In this document: piece by piece, positions 57,643-64,000 of the stretch | How positions within the stretch are numbered: the first letter of the stretch is position 1 | How the letters are laid out: every line of letters begins with the position of its first letter | Source of the DNA: Paracoccus beibuensis | Lineage (GTDB): Bacteria > Pseudomonadota > Alphaproteobacteria > Rhodobacterales > Rhodobacteraceae | Reading direction: 5' to 3' | NCBI RefSeq assembly: GCF_026162625.1 | Contig: NZ_JAOTBD010000002.1 | Span: 1-64,000 of the forward strand | DNA length: 64,000 nt | Translations under genes and position numbers: made by a program | The notes under the pieces: generated by a model | What the model was told of the DNA's origin: nothing | Database searches by the model: none | Seen by the model: only the letters and a program-made list of their open reading frames with translations

Positions 57643-58941
57643 ATGGATCCCGCGTCTGAACATCCCTTGCGATATTCGCTGGCGAACGAGCTCCACGCGC
57701 GTCCGTCGCCCCGTCTGCCGGCCCCGACGACGGCCGTCTTCGTCGCCTTCAAGGAACCGCTGGACGCTGCCAACCGCGACCGCAGCGTCGATGCGGCGCA
57801 CTTGGCCGAGTTGGTGAACCGCCACGGCGGTCCGCGCCCTGATCCCGAGGACAGCCACTACCAGGGCAAGCTAGGTCGCCACGACCTGAAATGGGAAAGC
57901 CATACCGAGTTCGTAAGCTACATGGCGACGACGCCGGGCCTGCCGATCCGTCCGTTCGACCCCTCGGCCGCAGCCATCTTTCCGGCCGCGTGGCAAGAAG
58001 GGGCGCCGGGTCGGCGGGTGGCCGCAGTCATGGTGCAGGTGGACATCCTGCCCGACGATCCGGCCGAGGCGCTGAAGCAGACGGCGGGCTGGTTCGCGCG
58101 CGACAGCCTGGCGGCGATCTGGGTCCTGGACGAGGCCGCGATGGTCGCGGGCGACTTCCGGATCGACGCCGACGGTTGGATGCGCTTTGCCGTTTTCGTG
58201 CGGCCCGGCACGTCGGAGGGCCGGATCGGGCGGCTGATCCATCGCTTGGTGGAGCTGGAGACCTATCGGGCCATGTCAATGCTTGGCCTTGGCCGCGCAC
58301 GCAGCCTCAGCCGTCGCCTGAACGAGCTGGAGCCGAGGCTGAGCGCGATCCTGGCGTCGATGACCGACGACGCGCGCCCGGCAGAACAGATGCTGCAGGA
58401 CCTTCTGTCCGTCTCGACCGAACTCGAGGCGCAGGCTACGCAGCATTCCTTCCGCTTCGGGGCAACCTCGGCTTATGAGGCAATCGTCCATGACCGGATC
58501 GCCGCGCTGCGCGAGACGCGGTTTCTGGACCGGCAGATGCTGACCGAATTCATGCGCCGCCGCTACAAGCCCGCCATGCGGACGGTCAAGTCGGCCGAAC
58601 AGCGGCTGGCGACGATGCTGGAACGTGCGGCACGCGCGGCCGAACTGCTGCGCACCCGCGTCGACGTCGAACGAAGTGCTCAGAACCACGAAATCATGGA
58701 GCGGATGGACCACCGCGCAGACCTGCAGTTGCGCCTGCAGCACACGGTCGAGGGCCTGTCGGTTGTCGCCATCAGCTATTACGCCGTGGGCCTGCTGACC
58801 TATGCGGCTGCGCCGATTGCAGGCCTTGCCGGGATCGACAAGACCATTCTGGTGGCGGTCCTGACGCCGGTCGTCATCCTCTCGGTCTGGTGGAGCATGC
58901 GCAAGGTGCGCCAAAGGCTGCATGGCGGCGATCATTTGTGA
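57643..58941 (+). CDS. DUF3422 family membrane protein
   Basis: A 432-residue protein of the DUF3422 family. The soluble N-terminal part (about 1-340) begins with the family motif LRYSLANELHARPSPRL and has helical segments. Its middle third (RSLSRRLNELEPRLSAILAS, RVDVERSAQNHEIMERMDHR) looks coiled-coil forming. Two transmembrane helices lie near the C-terminus (about 370-395 LSVVAISYYAVGLLTYAA, and 400-420 TILVAVLTPVVILSVWWS). The topology is like Mg/Co-channel-type or lipid-associated helical proteins, but no function is known. It begins after the pnt terminator and is followed by a tiny lipoprotein gene. Confidence 0.85.
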   Translation: MDPASEHPLRYSLANELHARPSPRLPAPTTAVFVAFKEPLDAANRDRSVDAAHLAELVNRHGGPRPDPEDSHYQGKLGRHDLKWESHTEFVSYMATTPGLPIRPFDPSAAAIFPAAWQEGAPGRRVAAVMVQVDILPDDPAEALKQTAGWFARDSLAAIWVLDEAAMVAGDFRIDADGWMRFAVFVRPGTSEGRIGRLIHRLVELETYRAMSMLGLGRARSLSRRLNELEPRLSAILASMTDDARPAEQMLQDLLSVSTELEAQATQHSFRFGATSAYEAIVHDRIAALRETRFLDRQMLTEFMRRRYKPAMRTVKSAEQRLATMLERAARAAELLRTRVDVERSAQNHEIMERMDHRADLQLRLQHTVEGLSVVAISYYAVGLLTYAAAPIAGLAGIDKTILVAVLTPVVILSVWWSMRKVRQRLHGGDHL

Positions 58942-58999
58942 CTTGTCGGGGCGCGTCGCTGCGGCGATAGATCGTGCATCTGATTTCAAGGAGCCGTTC

Positions 59000-59074
59000 A
59001 TGCGCCTGACATTCGCCCTTCTGACGCTGCTGACCCTGTCCGCCTGCGGCGTCCCGTTTGTTCCGCTGATCTGA
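59000..59074 (+). CDS. 24-residue putative lipoprotein
   Basis: A very small gene: ATG, 24 codons, TGA. The peptide MRLTFALLTLLTLSACGVPF (first 20 residues) has a hydrophobic signal stretch followed by a lipobox LSAC, so Cys16 would be lipidated after cleavage. This leaves a mature lipopeptide of only nine residues ending PFVPLI. AAGGAG is placed 8 bases before the ATG. It lies between DUF3422 and the ArsC-like gene (10 bases downstream), so it is probably co-transcribed. Rhodobacteraceae appear to carry similar tiny lipoprotein genes, from memory. Function unknown. Confidence 0.6.
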   Translation: MRLTFALLTLLTLSACGVPFVPLI

Positions 59075-59083
59075 GGGGACAGG

Positions 59084-59428
59084 ATGACGAAAACACTGAC
59101 GATGCTGGGTCTCGGCCATTGCTCGACCTGCCAGAAGGCGCAGGAGGCCCTTCAGGAGCAGGGGTGGAAGGTCGACTTCCGCGACGTCCAGAAGAACCCC
59201 CTGACCGAGGAAGAGCGCGCTGCACTTGTCACCGACTTCGGCGACAAGATCGTCAATCGGGCCAGTCTGACCTGGCGGGGGATGTCCGAAGACGAGCGTG
59301 CCGCCGATCCGGTGTCGATGCTGGGCGCTAAGCCGAGCGTCATGAAGCGTCCCACGATCCGCGCGGACGGTCAGGCGCTGCTTGGGTGGACGGCGAACGT
59401 GAAGCGGGCGCTTGGCGTGCCCGCCTGA
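59084..59428 (+). CDS. ArsC/Spx-family thioredoxin-fold protein
   Basis: A 114-residue protein of the arsenate-reductase-like (ArsC/YffB) family. The active-site motif HCSTCQKAQEALQEQG gives a C-x-x-C pair near residues 13-16. It is followed by PLTEEERAALVTDFGDKIVN and KRPTIRADGQALLGWTANVK. The second part agrees with the family Arg/Pro motif (here KRP). Whether it reduces arsenate or is a redox/Spx-like protein is not clear. The CxxC resembles the YffB/Spx branch. It starts 10 bases after the lipoprotein gene. Confidence 0.85.
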   Translation: MTKTLTMLGLGHCSTCQKAQEALQEQGWKVDFRDVQKNPLTEEERAALVTDFGDKIVNRASLTWRGMSEDERAADPVSMLGAKPSVMKRPTIRADGQALLGWTANVKRALGVPA

Positions 59429-59434
59429 AGCGGA

Positions 59435-59863
59435 TCAGCCCTTGCGGCCGGCAAGGGAGGAGATCAAGGGGCGAACGCCGCTGAGATCGTAGCCGGCCTT
59501 TTCGGCGTTCTGCAGGATCTCGTCCTCGGGCATCTTGCCGGCCTGGTTCAGCGCCCACAGCACGGTGCTGCGGTTCCCCGATCGGCAATAGGCGATGACC
59601 GGACCTTGTCCCGCTGTCGCCGTTGCGAAATCGGCGATCAGCTGGGACGTGATCTGGCCGGGATGGAACGGCAGGTAATGGTAGCTCATTCCCGCGTCCG
59701 AGGCGGCCCGCGCCATGGCGTCGTGGTCGATCTCGGGCGTCACCTCGTCGTCAGGGCGGTTGTTGACGAGGACCTTGAAGCCCGCATCGGCCAGCGCCGG
59801 CACGTCCTCTGGCAGGATCTGCGGAGAGACGGCGAGGTATGGGCTGAGTTGACGCAGATCCAT
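59435..59863 (-). CDS. TIGR01244/DUF442-family phosphatase-like protein
   Basis: A 142-residue protein with a dual-specificity-phosphatase-like fold. The P-loop VIAYCRSGNRSTVLWALNQA carries CRSGNRS near residue 93 and an upstream NNRPDDEVTPEID segment. Family members are described as sulfur transferases or beta-lactamase-hydrolase-like protein domains, involved in sulfide or persulfide chemistry. It is convergent with the ArsC-like gene, whose stop is 6 bases away. Cytosolic. Confidence 0.85.
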   Translation of the reverse strand: MDLRQLSPYLAVSPQILPEDVPALADAGFKVLVNNRPDDEVTPEIDHDAMARAASDAGMSYHYLPFHPGQITSQLIADFATATAGQGPVIAYCRSGNRSTVLWALNQAGKMPEDEILQNAEKAGYDLSGVRPLISSLAGRKG

Positions 59864-59918
59864 GGCAGGGCCCTTTCATCAGGTGACGGCCTGAACTGCA
59901 GGTTTTCGCCGGCCCTTG

Positions 59919-60608
59919 TCAAGCGCCAGACGAAGAGGGGCAGGGCGCAACGGCCGAATGGTCCGCGATCAGGCCGAACAGCTGCGTAAAGTCGGCAAAT
60001 GCGGCATGGTGCGGCAATTCCGGGATCGGCGTCATACGGTAGCCGCCGGAATAGATCAGGAAGGGGACCGGAACGGCCGCCGCGCAATGGGCATCGAACT
60101 CGCTGTCCCCGACGAAGATGCCGCGTCCGCCGAGCTGGTCGAAGGCGGCGATCAGAGGGGCAGGGTGCGGCTTCTTCTCGGGCAGCGTGTCGCCACCGAT
60201 GACCACGGACATCATGTGGCCGATCCCGAAATGATCGAGGATCACGCGTGTCGGACCCATCGGCTTGTTGGTGCAGATGCCAAGCGGATGACCGCTATCC
60301 GCAAGCTGTCCCAGAACCTCGATGACTCCCGGGAACACCCGCGTCAGCGCCGTGGCATCATGGTACCGGGCCATGAAGGCTGCGATCAGGGTTGGACGGT
60401 GCACCGGGTCGATCCCCGTCGCCGCGATGATCCGGGTCCAGAGAAGCTCGACCCCGCCACCGATGAAGCTGCGCACCCGCTGAAGGCTGAGCGGCGCGAT
60501 CCCATGGCTGCGAAGCACCGTGTTTACGCAGGCATGGATGTCCGGGGCACTGTCGATCAGGGTACCGTCGAGGTCGAAGATGATCGCGCAGGGACGCTTG
60601 CCGCTCAT
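59919..60608 (-). CDS. gph: Phosphoglycolate phosphatase-like HAD hydrolase
   Basis: A 229-residue HAD-superfamily phosphatase of the Gph group. Motif I is AIIFDLDGTLIDSAPDIHAC. The cap has RVRSFIGGGVELLWTRIIAA, motif II GICTNKPMGPTR, motif III EKKPHPAPLI, and motif IV FVGDSEFDAHCAAAVPVP. Phosphoglycolate, released by DNA repair or Rubisco, is the presumed substrate. The ATG at 60608 overlaps the upstream gene's stop (ATGA), so the two are coupled. An earlier in-frame start at 60632 is less likely. Confidence 0.88.
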   Translation of the reverse strand: MSGKRPCAIIFDLDGTLIDSAPDIHACVNTVLRSHGIAPLSLQRVRSFIGGGVELLWTRIIAATGIDPVHRPTLIAAFMARYHDATALTRVFPGVIEVLGQLADSGHPLGICTNKPMGPTRVILDHFGIGHMMSVVIGGDTLPEKKPHPAPLIAAFDQLGGRGIFVGDSEFDAHCAAAVPVPFLIYSGGYRMTPIPELPHHAAFADFTQLFGLIADHSAVAPCPSSSGA

Positions 60609-61159
60609 GCCGTCTTCCACTTGATCGAGCATCCCATCGACGGCACCTGGTCACGCGGACCCTGGCCGGTTTCGGCAACCTGAAGCATCGCCTCGTACAG
60701 CTCTCGTCGGGCGTCGCTTGGTCCCGCGGTGCGGCCCGACGCATCCAGCCGGCCACGGTACTGCAGCTTGCCTTGGGCATTGTAGCCGAAGAAGTCCGGC
60801 GTGCACTCGGCGCCATAAGCTTTCGCGACGGCCTGGCTCTCATCGTAAAGGTACGGAAAGTCGAAGCCATGATCGGCCGCCAGCTTCGCCATGTGCTCCG
60901 GGTCGTCCTCGGGATACTCGACAACATCATTGGCCGAGATGGCGACCACGCCGACGCCATGCGCCTGAAGATCGTGCGCATCCCGGACGATCCGGCCCAG
61001 AACGGACCGGACATACGGACAGTGGTTGCAGATGAACATCACCACCGTTCCGCGAGGGCCCGAGACGTCCGAGAGCCTGTATGTCTTACGGTCCGCACCA
61101 GGAAGCTCGAAGTCATGCCAATGCGCGTTGAAATCGCAAACGGGTGGCGAAACAGCCAT
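60605..61159 (-). CDS. Thioredoxin/AhpC-TSA-fold family protein
   Basis: A 184-residue redoxin-like protein. After FNAHWHDFELPGADRKTYRL comes VVMFICNHCPYVRSVLGRIV with the redox pair C-N-H-C near residues 45-48. The rest follows the alkyl hydroperoxide/TlpA-like fold (VVAISANDVVEYPEDDPEHM, FDFPYLYDESQAVAKAYGAE, GRLDASGRTA). This CNHCPYV group is a thioredoxin-family protein of unspecified role, possibly a peroxide or disulfide reductase. There is no signal peptide, so cytosolic. It is coupled to gph downstream. Confidence 0.87.
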   Translation of the reverse strand: MAVSPPVCDFNAHWHDFELPGADRKTYRLSDVSGPRGTVVMFICNHCPYVRSVLGRIVRDAHDLQAHGVGVVAISANDVVEYPEDDPEHMAKLAADHGFDFPYLYDESQAVAKAYGAECTPDFFGYNAQGKLQYRGRLDASGRTAGPSDARRELYEAMLQVAETGQGPRDQVPSMGCSIKWKTA

Positions 61160-61219
61160 ATCGTCCTCTTCGGTCAGAGGCTTCGAGAATGGACATTGAC
61201 ACGGAGAAGGACAACCCCA

Positions 61220-61327
61220 ATGTCAGAGCTGATAGAGGCTGAACGTGTCAGTCTGTTACATAATGTAGATTATCACGCCAACGCTTTGCGGAAGGTTGGT
61301 TCTATTCTGAGAAGCGACAAACCATGA
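61220..61327 (+). CDS. Possible 35-residue small protein
   Basis: An ATG at 61220 opens 35 codons ending at a TGA (61325-61327). The peptide begins MSELIEAERVSLLHNVDYHA and ends RSDKP. It is charged and could form one amphipathic helix. GGAGAAGG at 61203-61210 is a good ribosome-binding site 9 bases upstream, and a rho-independent-type terminator (61382-61402) follows. The stretch is AT-rich compared with its neighbours. I know no relative. The combination of RBS, ORF and terminator is the only evidence. A non-coding RNA is an alternative reading. Confidence 0.4.
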   Translation: MSELIEAERVSLLHNVDYHANALRKVGSILRSDKP

Positions 61328-61381
61328 TTTGCTGGCTTTTGCAGATCGAGGAGCCGCCTTGGCACATCTCACCGTTCACGA

Positions 61382-61402
61382 GCGCCGCAACGGCGCTTTT
61401 GT
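61382..61402 (+). terminator. Rho-independent terminator
   Basis: AGCGCCG (61382-61388), loop CAA, CGGCGCT (61392-61398) and then TTTTG give a compact 7-bp GC hairpin with a short T tract. It is oriented to end the small transcript from about 61200. Confidence 0.65.
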
Positions 61403-61509
61403 CGCACTTCAGCTTGACCTCGCGGAACTCGGGCGGAAAAGCTGCCTCTGATCTTGCAGTCTCTCATCCGCATCAGCAAGCATTGCTACCATTACCTTGA
61501 GGTTTGTCA

Positions 61510-61535
61510 GGAACTTCGGTCATGCGCCGAGCGTC
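61510..61535 (+). promoter_or_regulatory. EcfG-like promoter candidate
   Basis: GGAAC (61510-61514) is followed after exactly 17 bases by CGTC (61532-61535), close to the alphaproteobacterial EcfG pattern GGAAC-N16/17-CGTT. It is 50 bases before the start of the lipoprotein gene at 61585, consistent with a promoter and short leader. Confidence 0.45.
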
Positions 61536-61584
61536 TGTAGATGATCCGTCGTGTTGACCGACGGACTTGGCAAAGGAGTTGGAC

Positions 61585-61752
61585 ATGCGTATCCCTGCAA
61601 TCGGACTTTGTAGCGTCATCCTGCTGCTGTCGGCCTGTGGCGACACAACCGCCGAACGTGCGGCGACCGGCGGTGTCGCTGGCGCGGTCGTCGGCGGACC
61701 TGTCGGCGCCGCCGTCGGTGGCACGATCGGAGCGACGACCTCTGCGCCCTGA
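61585..61752 (+). CDS. Small glycine-rich lipoprotein
   Basis: A 55-residue lipoprotein. The signal segment MRIPAIGLCSVILLLSACGD includes a lipobox LSAC. The mature part is a Gly/Ala/Val-rich stretch with a glycine-zipper-like pattern (GGVAGAVVGGPVGAAVGGTI), so it may form a membrane helix or oligomer. AAAGGAG is 7 bases before the ATG. The promoter upstream resembles the general-stress class. Small glycine-zipper lipoproteins of this kind are common stress or osmotic proteins (Osm/YmgG-like), but the role here is unknown. Confidence 0.75.
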   Translation: MRIPAIGLCSVILLLSACGDTTAERAATGGVAGAVVGGPVGAAVGGTIGATTSAP

Positions 61753-61851
61753 CGTCGCTGACCAGGCGGACGGCGACCTTGGCTTTCCGTGAGCCTTGCG
61801 GCCGTGCCAGCCATCCCCTACATCTGATCCGAAAGACAGAGGGATCACTGA

Positions 61852-62094
61852 ATGGCGATGGAAGCTCATGACATCGAAGCCCTGATCCGGGCTTCGTTTC
61901 CGCAAGCAAAGATCACGATCACGGATCTTGCGGGCGACGGAAACCACTATGCCGCCGAGGTCGTGGACGAGAGCTTTCGCGGACTGAACCGTGTGCAGCA
62001 GCAGCGTGCAGTTTATGCCGCGCTCAGGGGGCGGATGGATGGCCCGTCGGGTGACCTGCATGCACTTGCGCTGACAACCAAGGCGCCCGACTGA
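61852..62094 (+). CDS. BolA-family protein
   Basis: An 80-residue BolA/IbaG-type protein. The BolA fold covers almost the whole chain: EAHDIEALIRASFPQAKITI, TDLAGDGNHYAAEVVDESF, RGLNRVQQQRAVYAAL, then the C-terminal LHALALTTKAP. The conserved His in DGNHYAAEVV and in the C-terminal LHALALT are the usual cluster ligands. With the monothiol glutaredoxin just downstream, it is expected to form a BolA-Grx 2Fe-2S heterodimer for iron-sulfur trafficking or iron regulation. 59 bases separate the two genes. Confidence 0.92.
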   Translation: MAMEAHDIEALIRASFPQAKITITDLAGDGNHYAAEVVDESFRGLNRVQQQRAVYAALRGRMDGPSGDLHALALTTKAPD

Positions 62095-62153
62095 TCCTTT
62101 GATGCTAATCCCGGCCCGCCATAGGGGGGCTTTCGACCAAAAGGACCGCCCAG

Positions 62154-62516
62154 ATGAGCGAAGTGAAAACCCGGATTCAGGATTTGATCGACAGCAACGA
62201 CGTCGTTCTGTTCATGAAGGGGACGAAGGAAATGCCGCAGTGCGGCTTCTCGAGCCGCGTCGCCGGGGTCTTGAACTACATGGGCGTTCCGTTCCTCGAC
62301 GTGAACGTTTTGGCAGACAGCGATGTTCGGCAGGGAATCAAGGACTTTTCGGATTGGCCGACGATCCCGCAGCTTTATGTGAAGGGCGAATTTGTGGGCG
62401 GTTGCGACATCATCACCGAGATGACGCTGTCGGGCGAACTGGACCAGTTGCTGGATAACAAGGGCGTATCCTTTGACAAAGTGGCCGCCGACAAGATCCG
62501 CGAAGCAAACGCCTGA
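62154..62516 (+). CDS. grxD: Monothiol glutaredoxin, Grx4 type
   Basis: A 120-residue CGFS-type glutaredoxin that binds and transfers 2Fe-2S clusters. The active site is [20 protein letters not shown], with Cys-Gly-Phe-Ser near residue 30. The glutathione-binding [20 protein letters not shown] follows. The usual length and C-terminal [14 protein letters not shown] are conserved. It is paired with bolA immediately upstream, a widely conserved arrangement. Confidence 0.96.
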   Translation: MSEVKTRIQDLIDSNDVVLFMKGTKEMPQCGFSSRVAGVLNYMGVPFLDVNVLADSDVRQGIKDFSDWPTIPQLYVKGEFVGGCDIITEMTLSGELDQLLDNKGVSFDKVAADKIREANA

Positions 62517-62518
62517 TA

Positions 62519-62533
62519 GTCGTCTTAGACGAC
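62519..62533 (+). terminator. Small hairpin after grxD
   Basis: GTCGTC (62519-62524), loop TTA, GACGAC (62528-62533) follows the grxD stop. The downstream bases are only moderately T-rich, so it is weak as a terminator. Confidence 0.35.
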
Positions 62534-62575
62534 AATTCTCTTGATCTCTACACCTTATGGTGGAAGAGTTTGAGG

Positions 62576-63046
62576 ATGGGACACAGTTTCACATTTGTGA
62601 TCCATGAGCGGGATCACTTCGTGGCGCGGGACATGGGTCAGGGTCTGATCAATGCCGCGCCGGGAAGCTCTGTCTTCCATTCCCCGACAGCGTCGCCCTG
62701 CCCTGCCGAAGTCCTTGCTTTCAGCAGCATCAACGTCCTCATCACAGATGCTTCGGTTGCCGAGGTTGGTGACCTCCCTGTTGCGCATCCTTGGTTGACA
62801 CAAGGCTGGCCCGTCGTGCTGCGGATGGGTTTCGATTCGGTCGACACGATCTGCGCCAAAGGATGGCATGTTCTGACGGCGCCGTTCAATTGGGATGACC
62901 TCCGGGACCTGGTTCAACGCCTGACGTTCATCAGATCGCATCAGGCCGTGACAGAGGACGGTCTTCATCCTCCCGCCGGTATCATTCGCGACCCGGCGGG
63001 TGGTTCGTGCGCCCGCGCCTTTCCTGCAGCTTTGCAGCAAGCGTGA
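62576..63046 (+). CDS. Degenerate receiver-domain-like protein
   Basis: About 156 residues. The order of elements resembles a response-regulator receiver domain: an N-terminal strand (TFVIHERDHFVARDMGQGLI) where the acidic pair would be, then VLITDASVAEV with an Asp at the phosphorylation-site strand, PVVLRMGF at the beta4 position, and AKGWHVLTAPFNWDDLRDLV, where the conserved Lys of the LTKPF motif is replaced by Ala. It is therefore a likely pseudo-receiver with no output domain. The ATG at 62576 is used; a TTG start two codons earlier is possible. Its last 65 bases overlap the convergent gene ending at 62982. Function unknown; a stress-signalling role is only inferred from position. Confidence 0.6.
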   Translation: MGHSFTFVIHERDHFVARDMGQGLINAAPGSSVFHSPTASPCPAEVLAFSSINVLITDASVAEVGDLPVAHPWLTQGWPVVLRMGFDSVDTICAKGWHVLTAPFNWDDLRDLVQRLTFIRSHQAVTEDGLHPPAGIIRDPAGGSCARAFPAALQQA

Positions 63047-63620
63047 CGCCGACCGCAAACGCCCAGATCAGCCTCGTCGTCGTCCTCGTTGCACGAGGGG
63101 CAGTCCCGGGTCCCAAGTCAGCACGATCTCTGGTTGGCGTCGGTAACGCAGGCCCTCCGGCGCGGATGCCGACCGAAGGCAGAGATCCGAATACCCTTCG
63201 CTCTGCATCATCCGCCAGCTTTGCGGCACGATAACTTGCTTCATCCATCAGTGCATGTGCACGGTTCTCGGCCATGTCGACAAGCCGAGACGCCTCGGCT
63301 CGCGCCCGCTCGACCGTCGCATCCGTCGCCAGCGTCGCGCGCGCTTGGACCTCTCTTTTCAGGTCTTCGGTCGTCGGCATTTCGTGATTCCGACGCGACG
63401 ACATCGTGAACAGGATCGCGGCAATCAGCGCAAAGCCCGCACCCATCGCGAGCGACGCAAGCCCTGCCCCCCAGCCAAGCGTTTCTGCCAGAAACGACCA
63501 CAGCGCCGCCAGCAGGAAGCCTGCTCCAATCATTCCGACAATGCCAGCCGCCGCCTTCAGCGCGGCGCGGCGGACTGTGTCGCCCGCCGCCAGTTGCAAT
63601 CGTCTGGCGAAATCGAACAT
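62982..63620 (-). CDS. Phage holin-like (Holin-X type) membrane protein
   Basis: A 212-residue membrane protein. Two adjacent hydrophobic segments near residues 20-50 and 50-75 (AAAGIVGMIGAGFLLAALWS, GAGLASLAMGAGFALIAAIL) form a helical hairpin. A helical cytoplasmic region follows (LKREVQARATLATDATVERA, ARAEASRLVDMAENRAHALM). The layout resembles the actinobacterial putative Holin-X/phage-holin-family proteins, which are chromosomal in many proteobacteria and not phage genes. A further possible helix lies near residue 190 (TRLIWAFAVGVTLAAKL). It is 10 bases from the end of the DUF883 gene, likely an operon. Confidence 0.7.
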   Translation of the reverse strand: MFDFARRLQLAAGDTVRRAALKAAAGIVGMIGAGFLLAALWSFLAETLGWGAGLASLAMGAGFALIAAILFTMSSRRNHEMPTTEDLKREVQARATLATDATVERARAEASRLVDMAENRAHALMDEASYRAAKLADDAERRVFGSLPSVGIRAGGPALPTPTRDRADLGPGTAPRATRTTTRLIWAFAVGVTLAAKLQERRGRTNHPPGRE

Positions 63621-63630
63621 CGCCGGCTCC

Positions 63631-63999
63631 TCAGCGGCGCGACAGCATCAGGCCGATCAGGAAGCCGACGCCGGCCGCGATGCCGAGTGCTTGGGCCGGG
63701 TGGCGGCGAACCATGCCTGACAGCTCGTCATAGCGGTCCTCGGCAAAATGGGCGACGTCTTGCGCCGTCTGCTGTCCGCTATCATAGAGGTGAGCCGCTT
63801 GATGGCGGGCACGTTCTGCGTAGTCCTGGCCTACTTCGCGTGCACGGTTGGCATAATCACGACCCGCCTCCAATGCCTCGCTAGCCAAAGCGGCGCCGCG
63901 ACCGGAAAGGCCGTCTGAGCCCGTATCCTGCGAAAGCTTACCGGTCGCGTAGCGCGCCTCGTCTTCGATCCTGCTTGCGCCGTTCCTGAGGTCGCGCAT
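63631..63999 (-). CDS. DUF883 (ElaB/YqjD-like) membrane-anchored protein
   Basis: A 122-residue protein with a long charged amphipathic helix (ALASEALEAGRDYANRAREV, QDYAERARHQAAHLYDSGQQ) and one C-terminal transmembrane helix (HPAQALGIAAGVGFLIGLML). This is the ElaB/YqjD/YgaM architecture: a stress-induced tail-anchored protein that binds ribosomes in E. coli. The ATG at 63999 is the last codon of the window, so an upstream start cannot be excluded. It lies just before the holin-like gene, in the same direction. Confidence 0.85.
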   Translation of the reverse strand: MRDLRNGASRIEDEARYATGKLSQDTGSDGLSGRGAALASEALEAGRDYANRAREVGQDYAERARHQAAHLYDSGQQTAQDVAHFAEDRYDELSGMVRRHPAQALGIAAGVGFLIGLMLSRR

Positions 64000-64000
64000 C

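Larger units (their letters stand above)
61328..61584. other. Intergenic region with terminator and stress-type promoter
   Basis: No recognised gene. It holds the hairpin at 61382-61402 and the promoter candidate at 61510-61535, which precedes the lipoprotein gene. The middle (61400-61500) contains nothing I can name. Confidence 0.4.

Noticed and set aside
62982-63620. Prophage remnant, because the product resembles a holin
   Set aside because: No other phage genes are adjacent, and this type of holin-like membrane protein is chromosomal and paired with a DUF883 gene.

Overview
The window is a GC-rich alphaproteobacterial chromosome segment. It is most likely Rhodobacteraceae and looks close to Paracoccus. 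This is judged from protein families and gene order recognised by eye: lrp divergent from trxB, hsp20 followed by a DUF1150 gene, a glnB-glnA pair, an rpoH-type sigma factor, a fused sat-cysC gene, and several small Rhodobacterales-type membrane proteins. No database search was run. No rRNA, tRNA or CRISPR array was seen.

Layout. Bases 1-2370 are an accessory scar with decayed IS66, IS3 and IS5-family transposase remnants around one intact gene for a VPLPA-CTERM surface protein. From about 2374 the content is ordinary chromosome. First come nnrD, glnB-glnA, an ene-reductase, a CPA1 antiporter with a cyclic-nucleotide-binding-type tail, tex, a sugar epimerase/isomerase, a histidine kinase, a transglutaminase-like protein, and cobD with a histidine phosphatase (2374-16789). 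Next is a tightly overlapped leucine/isovalerate catabolic operon (16958-25334), which runs from isovaleryl-CoA to acetoacetate and acetyl-CoA and carries an LprI-type gene inside it. Then follow glyA, nadK, rpoH, rluD, ubiK, lgt-methyltransferase-pgeF, lrp/trxB and sat-cysC (25405-39190).

The second half holds a TolB-like propeller protein, the heat-shock pair hsp20-DUF1150, a TRAP solute receptor divergent from a MocR-type regulator, eno, an exo/endonuclease-phosphatase protein, selO, obgE-proB, an acyltransferase, pepN, an Ala/Glu-rich anchored protein, pntA-pntB, DUF3422, a 24-residue lipoprotein, an ArsC-like protein, gph and a thioredoxin-fold protein. The last 3 kb (61160-63999) looks like a stress-related cluster: a possible 35-residue protein, a glycine-rich lipoprotein with a promoter resembling the EcfG general-stress class, bolA, monothiol glutaredoxin, a degenerate receiver-like protein, and two membrane proteins of the holin-X-like and DUF883/ElaB types.

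Genes are packed very tightly. There are many ATGA or TGATG overlaps, two convergent pairs that share a CTAG, and one divergent pair whose two ATG codons share a CATG. I did not find a clear-cut undescribed multi-gene system. The best leads are the stress cluster at the right end, the overlapping divergent starts at 31243-31246, the LprI gene inside the leucine operon, and the TIR-bounded IS5 mini-element.
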